From: Candidatus Methanobinarius endosymbioticus
Lineage (GTDB): Archaea > Methanobacteriota > Methanobacteria > Methanobacteriales > Methanobacteriaceae
Length of the DNA stretch: 64,000 nt
Assembly (NCBI GenBank): GCA_003315655.1
Contig: NIZT01000059.1
Location: 1-64,000, forward strand
Direction: 5' to 3'
Positions 1 to 10,404 of this stretch are shown here, piece by piece. The notes under the pieces were generated by a model. It made no database searches, was not told the DNA's origin, and saw only the letters and a program-made list of their open reading frames with translations. The translations under genes were made by a program, and so were the position numbers. Each line of letters begins with the position of its first letter. Within the stretch, counting starts at the first letter, position 1.

Positions 1-118
1 TTTATAATTTTGAGAGAATATTCAATATCTAAAATTATATATACCATTCGGTATATATTATTATATGTCCTTTTTTTAAAAATTAAAGGATATATAGGGG
101 TGGGAAAGGAGAAGTAAT

Positions 119-1354
119 ATGAAAGCAATTAAAGAAAAAAAGCATTTAATGTTTGGTATACTTTTATTTTCCCTGTATTAATATCAATTACATCAGTAAA
201 TGCAGAAAGAATTGATATAAATCCATCCTAGTGATGGTAGTTTAAATCAGTCAATAACTGATGTAAATGATAATGATACAATATATTTGGATCAAGGAAC
301 ATACAAAGGAAACAATAATAAAAAATTAATTATTGATAAGAATTTAACCATAATAGGAAACGGACCTAAAGATTCAATTATAATAGATGGAGAAAATATA
401 GCAACAGGAACTGGATCAGCAAATAGAACATCAAGAGGAGTAATATATAGTTCTGGAGATAATATGATTATCATCTCATTTAATTTCATAGCTAATCAAG
501 CTAATGAAGGTGGAGCTATCTATATCAGTAAAGGCAATGTAACAATAAATGATAATAAATTTACTAATAATGGATGAATCCAAAACAGATAATCAATATG
601 GTGAAAAAGAGTCTACAACAGCACTATTGTTAACTAAAGAAATTTAAACATTAATAATTCTCAATTTATCAACAAGGAAAGAGGTATTATAAATTATGAA
701 GATAACCTAATATTTAATGGTTTTAAATTCATTGATAATAATATATGGCTATCATTAACTATGGAAACAACGTAAACATTAAAAACGATATAATTAGCGG
801 GAAATAATGGTATTGTTAACCATGGAAAATCTACAAAAATAACCAATAATATAATCACTGATTCTGTATATGAAATTAGAAATGAAGGTTTAGATACTAC
901 TATATCACATAATACTATTAATAACGCAAAATTCAGTATTTATGTAGTTGGATCTTCAAATACTATTCATAAAAATAGGATTGATAATGATAAAATTGGA
1001 ATGCATGTTAGAGGAGATTCTAATACTATAACTTCTAATGTAATATCTAAACCAATTAAATATGGGATTTATCTTAGAGGAAACAAAAACACATCATACA
1101 ACAATAAAATCGCTGGAAAAACTAAAAAAGTGGCTATTGGAATATATTCATACAAAGGTTCTAAACACAATACTATAAAATACAATGCAGTTGCTAATTT
1201 TAAACATGGAATATGTATTAAATTTGATTCTAAAACCAATAAAATTTCTAAAAATAAAATTATCAATAATAGATTTGGTTTAAGTACAAATTATAAATTT
1301 AAAAATAGTACAAACATTATAAAAGGAAATATAATGAATATTAGATATCTCTAA
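119..1354 (+). pseudogene. Adhesin-like beta-helix surface protein, broken
   Basis: The remnant begins with a good ribosome site (GGAG, about 105-115) and a Met-Lys signal-peptide start at 119. The signal sequence is cut by a frameshift and stop near 178; the true frame continues as VLISITSVNA. The body is rich in Asn, Ile, Gly and Thr, with repeated N-N-x-I-x-x-N steps typical of Chlamydia-type and parallel beta-helix adhesins of gut Methanobrevibacter. Intact pieces lie at 287-577 and 1001-1354, with several shifts between 577 and 1000. No C-terminal anchor is seen. Family knowledge: secreted or cell-wall proteins for host or partner contact. Two similar wrecks lie at about 17.0 and 31.3 kb. 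Confidence 0.75.
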
Positions 1355-1857
1355 TTTTTTTTATTTTATATTTACTAATTGAAATATAAAATTAATATAA
1401 TAAGTTGAAAAATGTTCAGATAAAAATCTTATTAATAGAAAAACTTAAATTATATTAAAATAAATATATAATTGAATTAATTTTGTTCAATTAATTCACA
1501 TTTACAATAAAAATAGTATTATTTAATTTTAATTATAATAAATATAAATGACTAAATTAAATCAATTAAATTATACTAATTAAATTATATTTAAACTATA
1601 TTTATTTAGTTTTACTCTAAAAAGGTTTTTTCTAAAAATTTTATTTTAATAAAAATATTTTCTAGTTTAAACTATATTTTAAGAAAACAATTAATGAATT
1701 AATATAACTGATTATTAATAACTATTATTATAAATAATTATAAAATTATATTTTATAAAATTTATTTATCCGTCATATATTTATTAGATAATATTATTGC
1801 ATAATTTTATTAAATAAAGATAACATATTACTTATTATATTGGATTTGGTGATTATA
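1355..1857. other. AT-rich intergenic gap, no gene seen
   Basis: This stretch is almost pure A and T with frequent stops in all frames. I see no open frame, RNA gene or repeat that I can support. Confidence 0.5.
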
Positions 1858-2974
1858 ATGAAGATATATCATTTATGAGGTATTAATAGTAAATACTGAG
1901 GATAGAGGTGATAAAATGGATGATGGAAAAACAACTATGGTTGGAACTCCTTGTCAAATATTAGATGCAACAAAAATAAATAAATATACAGAAGAAACCG
2001 GAGGTTCACCTATTGATGTAAAAATAGGCTTGTTTTGTATGGAAAATTTTTCATATATTTATTTGAAAAAGTTCTTAGAAGAAAATAAGATTGACATTAC
2101 TGATGTTGAAGAGTTCAGAATTGAAGAAAATAAATTCAAATTTTTTTTAAAAAATAAAGATGTATTCATGGTTCCATTATCTGAAACTGATTCATTTAAA
2201 CGAAAAAACTGTGATATTTGCATTGATTATACCTCTGATATTTCAGATATTTCTGTAGGTTCAGTAGGATCTCCTAAAGGATGGTCAAACTGTTATTATT
2301 AGAACTGAAAAGGGGGAAAAATTGTTGAAAATGCAGAAAAAGAAGGATATTTTGAAACTAAATCTTTATCTGAGAAAGGAAAAATTTTTTTGAAAGAATA
2401 GCTAATAAGAAAAAACAAACAAATCTTAAAAAATCATGGAAAGAGAAATAGTTTCAAGACCAGTACTTTTTAAAAGAAGAATAACTGATGAAGAAATTGA
2501 TGAAATATCTTCAAAATGTCAATTTGAAAACTTAGAAAGTGATGTAATATCTGAAGGAGCTTGTGTTCTTTGTGGTGCATGTGAATATGTTTGTCCAATT
2601 GATATAATCAAAATCGATGATAGAAAACCTCAAAGATATGGCAAATGTGAAGAAAATTGCCATACTTGTCCTAGAACTTATCTAAGTAAAGAAATAATTC
2701 CACATGATATTGAAACAAAGCCATTAGGAGATTATTTATATATTATTTCTGTAAAATCAAATAGAATAAAAGGGCAAGATGGAAGGCAGTATCTTCATTA
2801 TTAGTCTATTTATTAGAAAAAGATATTGTAGATAATGTTTCTATTGTAGGAGAAGATAAAGAAATCTCTTGGAAACCTGTATCTGAATTAATTAATGATG
2901 TAAAAGAAGTTATTGATGCTGCGGGAACCAAATACAGTACAGTTCCAATTGGATTTAAAGCTTTAAAAAAATAA
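1858..2974 (+). pseudogene. FrhB/FpoF-family F420 beta-subunit-like protein, broken
   Basis: Recognisable parts, in order: an FrhB C-terminal-type segment (1916-2302) with the flavin-domain motif MVGTPCQI and the conserved KNCDICIDYTSDISDISVGS stretch; after a frameshift near 2283 the frame GWSTVIIRTEKG; then after another shift near 2436 a [4Fe-4S] region (CVLCGACEYVCP, and CEENCHTCPRTY) and an FrhB N-terminal-type segment with IKGQDGG near 2770-2785, shifted again there. It ends at FKALKK, stop 2974. The family binds FAD and Fe-S clusters and transfers electrons to or from F420. The order (C-type half, ferredoxin, N-type half) suggests a longer tandem protein or two truncated paralogues. 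At least three lesions make it non-functional. The start is uncertain. Confidence 0.65.
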
Positions 2975-3004
2975 AATTTATATAAATATTTATTAATTTA
3001 AATA

Positions 3005-3240
3005 GGTTATATTTTTAGATATAATTTTATAACCTTTTATACTATTTTAATAGCTTAAATAATAATATATTTTCTTAGATATAAGTTTTATAACCTTTTA
3101 TACTATTTTAATAAATTATACAATGGATTTTAGATACAATTTTACTGAACTTAATATAATATTATATTCTTAGATATAATTTTATAAGTTTTAATACAAT
3201 AATATTAAGTTATACAATATATTATAGTTTTAAATTTAAT
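3005..3240. repeat. Imperfect tandem repeat of about 60 bp
   Basis: The string TTAGATATAAtTTTATAA recurs at about 3016, 3077 and 3173, and in altered form (TTAGATACAATTTTA) near 3129. The first two copies also share ACCTTTTATACTATTTTAATA. Spacing is roughly 50-60 bp. It follows the broken FrhB-like gene and contains no frame. Function unknown. Confidence 0.5.
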
Positions 3241-3299
3241 TTAACTATAATATAAAACATTTTAATTTTATAAAATTTATATTATTCTTTAAATTAAAT

Positions 3300-3582
3300 A
3301 ATTTATTATCTGGGTTTCTTGGAAACCATCCTCTTTCTACGCTTTTTTATTGTTCAATTATCTTATGTATACTCCATAAAAATGTAAATCTTAAAACACC
3401 TATTAATGCAGATAACATTAAATTACCAACAAATAATGAGATAATTATTGAAATTATTTCCCCAATTAAAAATACTGGCCATAATTTTTTACCAATATGA
3501 TATTCTGCTTTAATAACAATTGGATAAAATATCCCTATTATTAAAAAAGCTCCTAAACCTATTGCTAATCTTCAAAGTACAT
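3300..3582 (-). pseudogene. DUF4491 small membrane protein, broken
   Basis: On the minus strand the frame reads ALGLGAFLIIGIFYPIVIKA, then EYHIGKKLWPVFL, a second hydrophobic segment, and FTFLWSIHKIIEQ, followed after a stop by VERGWFPRNP. These are the hallmarks of the DUF4491 family: about 100 residues, three membrane segments, WPVFL and a C-terminal GWFP.NP. A one-base loss just after the start (MYFE|LAIG) and an in-frame TAA after the EQ pair break it. Function of the family is unknown. Confidence 0.7.
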
Positions 3583-3727
3583 TGATTCAAATCATATATT
3601 ATATTGTTCTAAATTTTGAAAATTAAATTTAGACCTTTAAATAAAATTATTCTTTATATTAAGAATAAAATATAAAAATTACAAAAAATATAAAAATAAT
3701 GAATTTTTAAAAATTTGAAATTTAAAT

Positions 3728-4753
3728 TTATAAGCTATCAATAGCTTTAACAAGGAGATTAATAGTATTTTCAACGTCTTCCATACTAGCTATACTCACA
3801 GTTGTATGTATATATCTTGCTGGTACAGAAACTATACCAGTTGGAATTCCTTCTCTTGTTAAATGAATAGCAGATGCATCAGTTGTTCCACCTTCTCCGA
3901 CTTCAAGTTGATATGGAACATTAGCTTTTTCAGATGAAGATACTAGTAAATTTTTAATTTTTTCAGGAGTTATAATGCCTCTTCCACTACCATCAGCTAA
4001 AATTATAGCTGGACCTTTACCTATTTTTGCAGGTGCATCATCTTCTTTAATTCCAGGATGATCACCAGCTATAGTAACATCTAAAGCAAATGCCATGTCA
4101 GGATCTATTTTAAATGAAGATGTTTTAGCTCCTTTTAAACCCACTTCTTCTTGTACAGTTCCAACACCATATACAGTAGCTTTAGTATTAACTCTTTTCA
4201 TAGTTTCAATCATGATATAACAACCAACACGATTGTCAAGAGCTTTTCCCATAATTAAATCATTAGAGAATTCTTCATATTCAGATTTAAAACTAATTGG
4301 ATCCCCAACTGTTACATATTTTTCAGCTTCTTCTCTAGAAAATACACCAATATCAATGAACATTGAATCATGTTCAACTATTTTTTTTCTATCAGCAGCT
4401 TTCATTATATGAGGTGGTTTTGAACCAATAACTCCTGTAACATTCCCATTTTTACCATGAATTGTTACAGTTTGATTTAATAGCATTTGATCATTAATTC
4501 CACCAATTTTTGAAAAACGAATAAATCCTTCTTTATCAACATGACGAATCATTAGTCCTATTTCATCCATATGTGAAGCTAGCATTACTTTAGTTCCATT
4601 TTTTTCACCTTTTTTTAATGCTATTACATTTCCCATTAAATCTTCTTCTATTTCATCCGCATGATCATTAAGTTCATCTTTAATAATATCAACAATTTTC
4701 CCTTCAAAACCAGAAATTCCTGGTGTTAATGATAATTTTTTCATTAAATCCAT
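3728..4753 (-). CDS. M42-family metallo-aminopeptidase (FrvX/tetrahedral peptidase type)
   Basis: 341 residues, the normal family length and fully open. M42 enzymes are cytosolic dodecameric di-metal aminopeptidases that finish peptide breakdown. Metal ligands are visible: H61 and D63 in SHMDEIG, bridging D173 in KALDNRVG, catalytic E202 and ligand E203 in VQEEVG, D225 in ALDVT, and H316 in RYIHT. The start has AAAGGTGA just upstream. It stands alone between broken genes, which suggests it is under selection. Older annotations call such proteins endo-1,4-glucanase M; peptidase is much more likely. Exact specificity cannot be read. Confidence 0.9.
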   Translation of the reverse strand: MDLMKKLSLTPGISGFEGKIVDIIKDELNDHADEIEEDLMGNVIALKKGEKNGTKVMLASHMDEIGLMIRHVDKEGFIRFSKIGGINDQMLLNQTVTIHGKNGNVTGVIGSKPPHIMKAADRKKIVEHDSMFIDIGVFSREEAEKYVTVGDPISFKSEYEEFSNDLIMGKALDNRVGCYIMIETMKRVNTKATVYGVGTVQEEVGLKGAKTSSFKIDPDMAFALDVTIAGDHPGIKEDDAPAKIGKGPAIILADGSGRGIITPEKIKNLLVSSSEKANVPYQLEVGEGGTTDASAIHLTREGIPTGIVSVPARYIHTTVSIASMEDVENTINLLVKAIDSL

Positions 4754-5082
4754 TTTTTCACCTTTAATAACTATATAAATATTAAAATAATCACAATTTA
4801 CTATTAAAAATAATAGGAGTTTTAATATTAATTAAAAAATCAATTTTATTAAATAATTTTATATATATTTTATTTTTATATATTTAATTCATTAATAAGT
4901 ATATAAATTATAATATAAATAATTTTATTTATTATTAAATTTTCTATTTTTAAATATATTAATTTAAATATATTAATTAATTAACAATAAAATAATTTAA
5001 AAAATAAAAAATAATTAACATTAAACAAGAATAATTATGAATATCAATATTATAAATATATAACTGTAATAAAGGAGATTAT
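4754..5082. other. Divergent intergenic gap
   Basis: AT-rich spacer between the peptidase (minus) and the SAP-domain gene (plus); it should hold both promoters. No other frame or structure can be supported. An AAAGGAG ribosome site lies just before 5083. Confidence 0.5.
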
Positions 5083-5519
5083 ATGAACCTTCCAAAAGAT
5101 AAAACTGAATTATATGAAACATACTATCTAAAGAAAGATTTAATGAATATGTGTAAAGAATATGAATTACCTACAACAGGATCCAAAGATGATTTATTAA
5201 AATATTTAGCTAACTTTATTGAAAATAAACCCATTGAAAAATCATTAACAAATCAAAATGAGCCAAAAAAACATTCTAATTATAATGATTCTAGTATATT
5301 TATACCCTCTTTAGAAAAAAAATTATTGATAAAAATTATTCTAACAATGAGATCCATAGAAAATTTTTTAAAAAAGAAATAGGTAAAAATTTCAAGTTTA
5401 ATGTTGCTTTTATGAATTGGATGAAAGAAAATAAAGGTAAAAAACATATAAAGAATCAATTGAAACATACAATAAAATATTAAAATCATCAGCTAATTTA
5501 TACCACCTAATACAATAAA
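5083..5519 (+). pseudogene. SAP-domain DUF6434-type protein, broken
   Basis: The first 99 codons carry a SAP-like helix-extended-helix motif (LKKDLMNMCKEYELPTTGSK, residues about 17-36), a fold used for nucleic-acid binding. The expected C-terminal part continues in other frames: EIHRKFFKKEIGKNFKFNVA, MNWMKENKGK, then TYKESIETYNKILKSS. The two shifts fall in A-runs at about 5319-5327 and 5438-5445. Such proteins are small and of unknown function. Homopolymer indels could be sequencing slips, so this is one of the genes where resequencing could restore a frame. Confidence 0.6.
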
Positions 5520-5552
5520 ATTTATAAACTTTGTTGTAAAACCTAATTATAT

Positions 5553-6302
5553 ATGATACCTAAAAATCATCCTAGATATGAATCACTTATTCTTAGAGAA
5601 AAAATAAAAGAAGCTCATAAAAAAGGATACTTAACTGATTCAGGAATGATAGCTCATGGAAGAGGAGAAGCTTTTGATTATCTCATAGGAGAAAAAACTA
5701 TGCCTCCAGCTAATGAAGCTATTAAAGTAGCTGTAGCTACATTAATTCAAGCTAAAAATTCAGTAATATCTGTCAATGGAAATAGTACAGAATTAGATAT
5801 AGATGAATTTATTGAACTAGCTAAAAACACTGATTCTAAAATAGAATTAAATTTATTTTATAGAAATAAAAAAAGAGTAGAAATTATTTCTAAATTGTAT
5901 AAAGATCATGGTTATGAAAATTTATTAGGTATTGATGATAAAAAAATAAGATATATAGATAATATCGATTCTCCAAGAGCTACTGCTAGTGAAGAAGGAA
6001 TTTATAAATCTGATGTTGTTTTAGTTTCACTTGAAGATGGAGATAGAGCAGAAGTTTTAGTTGATAGTGGTAAAAAAATAATAGCTATTGATTTAAATCC
6101 TTTATCTCGAACTGCAAAAATGGCAAATATAACTATTGTTGATAATATTGTAAGAACTATTCCCTTAATGATTGAATATGCAAAAAAATTAAATTCAAAG
6201 GATGAAAGTCAATTAAAAGAACTTATATCTGATTTTTCTAATGCAAAAAATCTTAATGAATCTTTAAAATATATGGAATTAAGTAAATTATCAAAATCTT
6301 AA
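5553..6302 (+). CDS. 4-phosphopantoate--beta-alanine ligase (archaeal phosphopantothenate synthetase)
   Basis: 249 residues, intact. The protein opens with MIPKNHPRYESLILREKI and continues with GMIAHGRGEAFDYLIGE, the conserved N-terminus of the archaeal PPS family (DUF137), which makes 4-phosphopantothenate from 4-phosphopantoate, beta-alanine and ATP in the archaeal route to coenzyme A. Later landmarks are the SPRATASEEGIYKSDVVLVS and LEDGDRAEVLVDSGKKIIAI segments. The next gene is a P-loop kinase on the same strand about 80 bp on, a suggestive neighbour for CoA synthesis. Confidence 0.9.
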   Translation: MIPKNHPRYESLILREKIKEAHKKGYLTDSGMIAHGRGEAFDYLIGEKTMPPANEAIKVAVATLIQAKNSVISVNGNSTELDIDEFIELAKNTDSKIELNLFYRNKKRVEIISKLYKDHGYENLLGIDDKKIRYIDNIDSPRATASEEGIYKSDVVLVSLEDGDRAEVLVDSGKKIIAIDLNPLSRTAKMANITIVDNIVRTIPLMIEYAKKLNSKDESQLKELISDFSNAKNLNESLKYMELSKLSKS

Positions 6303-6380
6303 TATATTAGAACTATTGAGATATAATAATTAGTAAATATTATTAGTTAATTATTTTAAGTATAAAGTTAAAGTGATATT

Positions 6381-6929
6381 ATGAAGGTTATTGGTATTTC
6401 TGGTTTACCAGGTTCAGGGAAAAGTTTAGTTACAGAAATGGCTAAAAAAAGGTCTATTTCAGTAATTCATATAGGAGATATCGTGAGAGAAGAAGCTAAA
6501 AAAAGAAATGCTGAGGTTAGTGAAACTTCTGTTAATTTAAGAGAAGAACAAGGAGATCATGTTTTAGCTAAAATGAGCATAGAAAAAATTAATAAACAAT
6601 TAACTAATAGTAATGATCCAAACAATACAGTGTTTTTAATAGAAGGAATTAGAAGTAAATATGAGGTAGATTTGTTTAGAGAAACATTTAAAGAATTTAT
6701 CCTTCTTTCAATATTTTCATCACCTTCTGCACGATTTGATAGAATTAAAAATAGAAAACGAACTGATGATTCTTCAAACTATGAAAAATTCCTCAAAAGA
6801 GATGAAAGAGAATTAGGCTTTGGCATTGGTTCAGCAATAGCTACTTCAGATTATATAATCATAAATGACTCAACATTAGAAAATTATGAATCTCAAATTA
6901 ATGAATTTTTTGACAAAATAATTAATTAA
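6381..6929 (+). CDS. UPF0200 P-loop nucleotide kinase
   Basis: 182 residues, intact, starting at an ATG after AAGTGAT. Walker A is GLPGSGKS (residues 8-15), followed by IGDIVREEAKKR, VFLIEGIRSKYEV and SDYIIINDSTLENY, the pattern of the archaeal UPF0200 family, distantly related to dephospho-CoA kinase and adenylate kinase. Substrate is not established. It lies downstream of phosphopantothenate synthetase and may form a unit with it, so a role in the CoA pathway is possible but is inference from position only. Confidence 0.8.
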   Translation: MKVIGISGLPGSGKSLVTEMAKKRSISVIHIGDIVREEAKKRNAEVSETSVNLREEQGDHVLAKMSIEKINKQLTNSNDPNNTVFLIEGIRSKYEVDLFRETFKEFILLSIFSSPSARFDRIKNRKRTDDSSNYEKFLKRDERELGFGIGSAIATSDYIIINDSTLENYESQINEFFDKIIN

Positions 6930-6975
6930 ATCGATATTTTAATTTTATTATTATAATATATTAATTCTAATAATA

Positions 6976-7656
6976 CTATTTTTCTATTAAAGAAGCTTTT
7001 TTAACATTATAAATACCATTATCTATATCCCAAAGTATTTCAACTTCTTGAATTTCAATTTTTTTTTCAAATATTGGTCCATCAATAGCTAATGTTTCTG
7101 CTTCTCCACCTTCAAAAGCAATATTTATTTCATATTTGTTGTTGATAGCTATTAATTCATCTATAGCTTTATCATCAATTTTTTTGCCAAGCCATGATTT
7201 GTCTAGACCATATGCAAAAACACCAGTTATTATAATTTCAAACCCTAAATCTACTATTCTTCGCATATACTCTTCTTCATTAACATGCCATAGAGGAGAA
7301 ATAGATTTTAAACCCAATTCTTTACATATCTTATCAATTCTTGATTTTTGATAAACAGAAAAAAGAGCTCCAGTGTATATAGCTTCAACACCTCTCTCTT
7401 TAAGTAGTTGGATATTGTATTTAAGATCATTTAATTCTTCTTCTTTAATACCTTTAGTTTTAGCTTTAATAATAGGAATATTTATAGCTTCTGATATTAA
7501 ATCAGTTAAATGAATATTGGGAACATGAAACATATATGATTCATCGTTTTCAGATTTCATAGATAATAAATAAGCAACTTCATGCCCGTTTTGAATAGCT
7601 TCATAACAAGCCATTATACTATCTTTTCCACCTGAAAATAAAACTGCAGATATCAT
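6976..7656 (-). CDS. dph6: Diphthine--ammonia ligase (Dph6)
   Basis: 226 residues, intact. The N-terminal PP-loop SGGKDS (residues 8-13) of adenine-nucleotide alpha hydrolases is followed by IYTGALFSVYQKSRIDKIC, ISPLWH and FEGGEAETLAIDGP, the signature of the Dph6/MJ0570 family. It amidates diphthine on elongation factor 2 with ATP and ammonia, the last step of diphthamide synthesis. It is convergent with the UPF0200 gene and lies upstream of a membrane-protein gene on the opposite end. Keeping this translation-factor modification while trmO is broken is worth noting. Confidence 0.88.
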   Translation of the reverse strand: MISAVLFSGGKDSIMACYEAIQNGHEVAYLLSMKSENDESYMFHVPNIHLTDLISEAINIPIIKAKTKGIKEEELNDLKYNIQLLKERGVEAIYTGALFSVYQKSRIDKICKELGLKSISPLWHVNEEEYMRRIVDLGFEIIITGVFAYGLDKSWLGKKIDDKAIDELIAINNKYEINIAFEGGEAETLAIDGPIFEKKIEIQEVEILWDIDNGIYNVKKASLIEK

Positions 7657-7679
7657 AAATATCCATTTCCATCTAAAAT

Positions 7680-7711
7680 AAAATTTAAATTAAATTTAAA
7701 TTAAATTTAAA
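7680..7711. repeat. Short 11-bp tandem repeat
   Basis: Nearly three copies of AAATTTAAATT lie in the short gap between dph6 and the membrane-protein gene. It is probably simple-sequence expansion in an AT-rich spacer. Confidence 0.6.
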
Positions 7712-7720
7712 AAATAATAA

Positions 7721-8518
7721 TTATCTGTTTCTGATTTTAATAATGAATTTTCTAATAGTTGCAGTGATTTTATCTAAGAAAATACTGATTAAAGCTACAA
7801 TTAAACCGATAATCCCTGAGAGAAATATTATAGAATTACTATCAAGCATTGAATTTTTAGTATCATTAATAGCATTATGAACTGGTCCTTCAACAGATTT
7901 TACAACAATATTTTCAGAATTTAAATATTTTGTAACTTCATCTACATTATAAGATTTAACATTAATATTCATATTTATTAAACCATATTTAACATTAATT
8001 TCACTAGAATACATTAACCATTCTTTTAATGTATTAATAGCTTGATTAGGATCAAGTCCTTGAGTAAAATTGATAGCCATAATGCCTTTTTTATCAACTA
8101 AGAATTTATTAAAATTATTATCAATATAAGGGATTTTTTCCTCAATTATCGCTTTTCTTTCATCTGAAAAAGGATCTGTTTGAAGAACAACACCTTTATT
8201 AGACACTGACATAACTCCTTCTTTTTGCTTTAACTCTGAAACAATTTTTGTCTGATTAAATACTGGAGAAACTTCCACTTCGATAGTTTCATTATCTCCA
8301 TTAATCACTTCTTGTATTGAACCTGCAACATATGGAATATCTTGATAAATTGGAGATACAAAAAAGACCCCTCCTACTAAACCAACAACAAATCCGATGA
8401 CTAAAACTGAAATAATATCTTTTTTTCCTATAATGGGGGTTAATAATCCCATAGAAAAAACGAATATCATTAATACAAGAAATAGAATTATATAAATAAT
8501 TGCAGATAAAATATCCAT
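7721..8518 (-). CDS. Conserved membrane protein of unknown function
   Basis: 265 residues, intact. Two membrane helices lie at the N-terminus (about 5-27 and 33-56) and a third near 230-250 before a basic tail (FIIKIRNR). Between them is a soluble domain of about 170 residues with no motif I recognise (GVMSVSNKGVVLQTDPFSDE, IMAINFTQGLDPNQA). By topology this domain would be outside the membrane if the N-terminal hairpin starts and ends inside or outside together. GAGATGAT precedes the start. It is about 65 bp upstream of dph6 on the same strand, and the two may be co-transcribed. No function proposed. Confidence 0.75.
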   Translation of the reverse strand: MDILSAIIYIILFLVLMIFVFSMGLLTPIIGKKDIISVLVIGFVVGLVGGVFFVSPIYQDIPYVAGSIQEVINGDNETIEVEVSPVFNQTKIVSELKQKEGVMSVSNKGVVLQTDPFSDERKAIIEEKIPYIDNNFNKFLVDKKGIMAINFTQGLDPNQAINTLKEWLMYSSEINVKYGLINMNINVKSYNVDEVTKYLNSENIVVKSVEGPVHNAINDTKNSMLDSNSIIFLSGIIGLIVALISIFLDKITATIRKFIIKIRNR

Positions 8519-8786
8519 TAAATCATCTCAAAATCATATTAAATTAAATATACATTATTAATTATTAAAATATTAATAATTATATTTAAATCTTATTAAT
8601 TTTTAATTTAGCTAATATAATGTATAAATGTTTTGATTTAATTGAAATAATTTAATTTAAAATAATTTTATTATATATTAATTTATAAAAATTGAATAAT
8701 TAATAAAATTATAATAAATCAATAAATGAAAAATAACTAATGAATAACAATTGAATAATTAAAAAGAATTATATAATAAATTCAAA

Positions 8787-10015
8787 TTATTCATTAACAA
8801 TTAATTGTTTTAATTTAGTAGATATTTTCTTTCCTCTTTGAATATCAGATTGTCTACATGTTATTGGTATATTATAATTATTATCATTGATTTCAACATC
8901 AATAGAACCTAATTTCATCTGATAAGTTTCAGTTTTACTTAAATAAACACATAACCCACAACCAAAACACCTATCCATATTAATTGTTCCATTATCATTG
9001 ATAGCATTTGTTGGCCATGATTTTTGAATTTCTTTATTTTTTTTGTTTAAAATTTTCACTTTTAAAAATAGGTCTTTCATCTTGACCATCCCAAACTTTA
9101 TCAGAGCTAGGTTCTGTTATAGGCAAATGTTTTCCATATATATCACCTATAAAGAGTGGTATATTTTTATTCAATATTTGAATATCTTTAAATATTTCTT
9201 CATTAAGAATTGGTATGGGAATAGCTATAGAATCATAAATTTCAGGTCCTGCACCGGTTTTAAATCCTCCAATATAGTTTGAATCCATATTAAGCATATT
9301 TCCAGTTAACAATTAAATTAGGTTTTATATCAGAACTTCTAGTTTCTTCACCTAAAACAACCCCACTTCCACCCTTAAATAAGATTTTAATTCCTTCTTT
9401 TATAATATTTCTGCTTAAATCATTTTGTAATGGATTTATATCTCCACAACCAGAAAAAGAAAATTGATCAAAGTTACCTTTCATTGGTATTTCATTAAGA
9501 TTGAATGAACAAGATCATTTTCAGGATTGATAAATGCAGTATAATTTCTAAAAGCCATTCGTGTTCCAATAAGTTGAGCTCTTGGAATTTCATCAATAGT
9601 TAAATCTGTCTCAAATTCTTCCCATCTATAGATTCAACTTCCTCATTTATTTTTTTACCATCAAGGATATCTTTAAATAAAAATCTTCCACCATAATTAT
9701 GGTCTTTTACGCTATGTTCTGTACCATGAACAATCACGTCAATTGACCCTAATAATTCATTAGGACATGGTCCAAGGTAAGGTGGTACTCCATTAAGATA
9801 AACTTTTTTAACTTTTTTAAATGCATATGGTTCAGTGATTCCCATGAGAAATATAGCAGCAGTTCCAGACATTATACCACAAGTTACAACATCTACATCA
9901 TCAAATTTTATATTTTCTTCATTTCTTATAGATTCTTTTAGTTCTTGGGCAGTGAATATATTTGCATCACCTGTTTAATTTTGTCTTTTATTTCATCTAT
10001 GCTTTTTTTTGCCAT
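8787..10015 (-). pseudogene. Methanogenesis marker protein 16 (4Fe-4S protein), broken
   Basis: The minus strand shows in order MAKKSIDEIKDKIKQ, a one-base loss, FTAQELKESIRN, DVDVVTCGIMSGTAAIFLMG, VYLNGVPPYLGPCPNE, YGGRFLFKDI, GTRMAFRNYTAFINP, FSFSGCGDINPLQND, NYIGGFKTGAGPE and a C-terminal ferredoxin-like part CFGCGLC with CRQSD. This is the methanogenesis marker 16 family (TIGR03287), found in nearly all methanogens, with proposed links to sulfur or cofactor metabolism. At least five shifts or stops break it (near 9975, 9625, 9485, 9305 and 9050). A usual CP in the last cluster reads LS (VYLSKTE), so a cluster-binding Cys is also lost. Confidence 0.75.
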
Positions 10016-10404
10016 AGAACTCATCTTTTTCACGAAATTTATTCATATAACTAAATCATGATTCCTATTTTCTTTTATTTTGATATCATTAATATTTTTT
10101 GACTAAATTTACAAATTATTTATATTAATAATATAATTTTATAATTATTTTATAATAAATTCAATAACAAATTTAATAATAAATTTATAATTAATATTTT
10201 TATTAATATAATATATAAATATTAACAATTGTTATAAATTATTTTATATGTTAATTTTACTAATTTTAAGAAAAATTTTCATTAAGATATTCATATATTA
10301 TAGTTAAATCTTTAATTTAAAATAATAGTTTTATTTAAGAATAATATTTATATTCAAGACATATCAGCTTTATATAGTATAATAATTTAATATTTAATTG
10401 AATC
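10016..10404. other. AT-rich intergenic gap
   Basis: Spacer between the broken marker-16 gene (minus) and the Rpn-type element (plus). No frame or structured RNA is visible. Confidence 0.5.

Noticed and set aside
3005-3240. Tandem repeats as a CRISPR array.
   Set aside because: Units are imperfect, not separated by unique spacers, and no cas gene is in the window.
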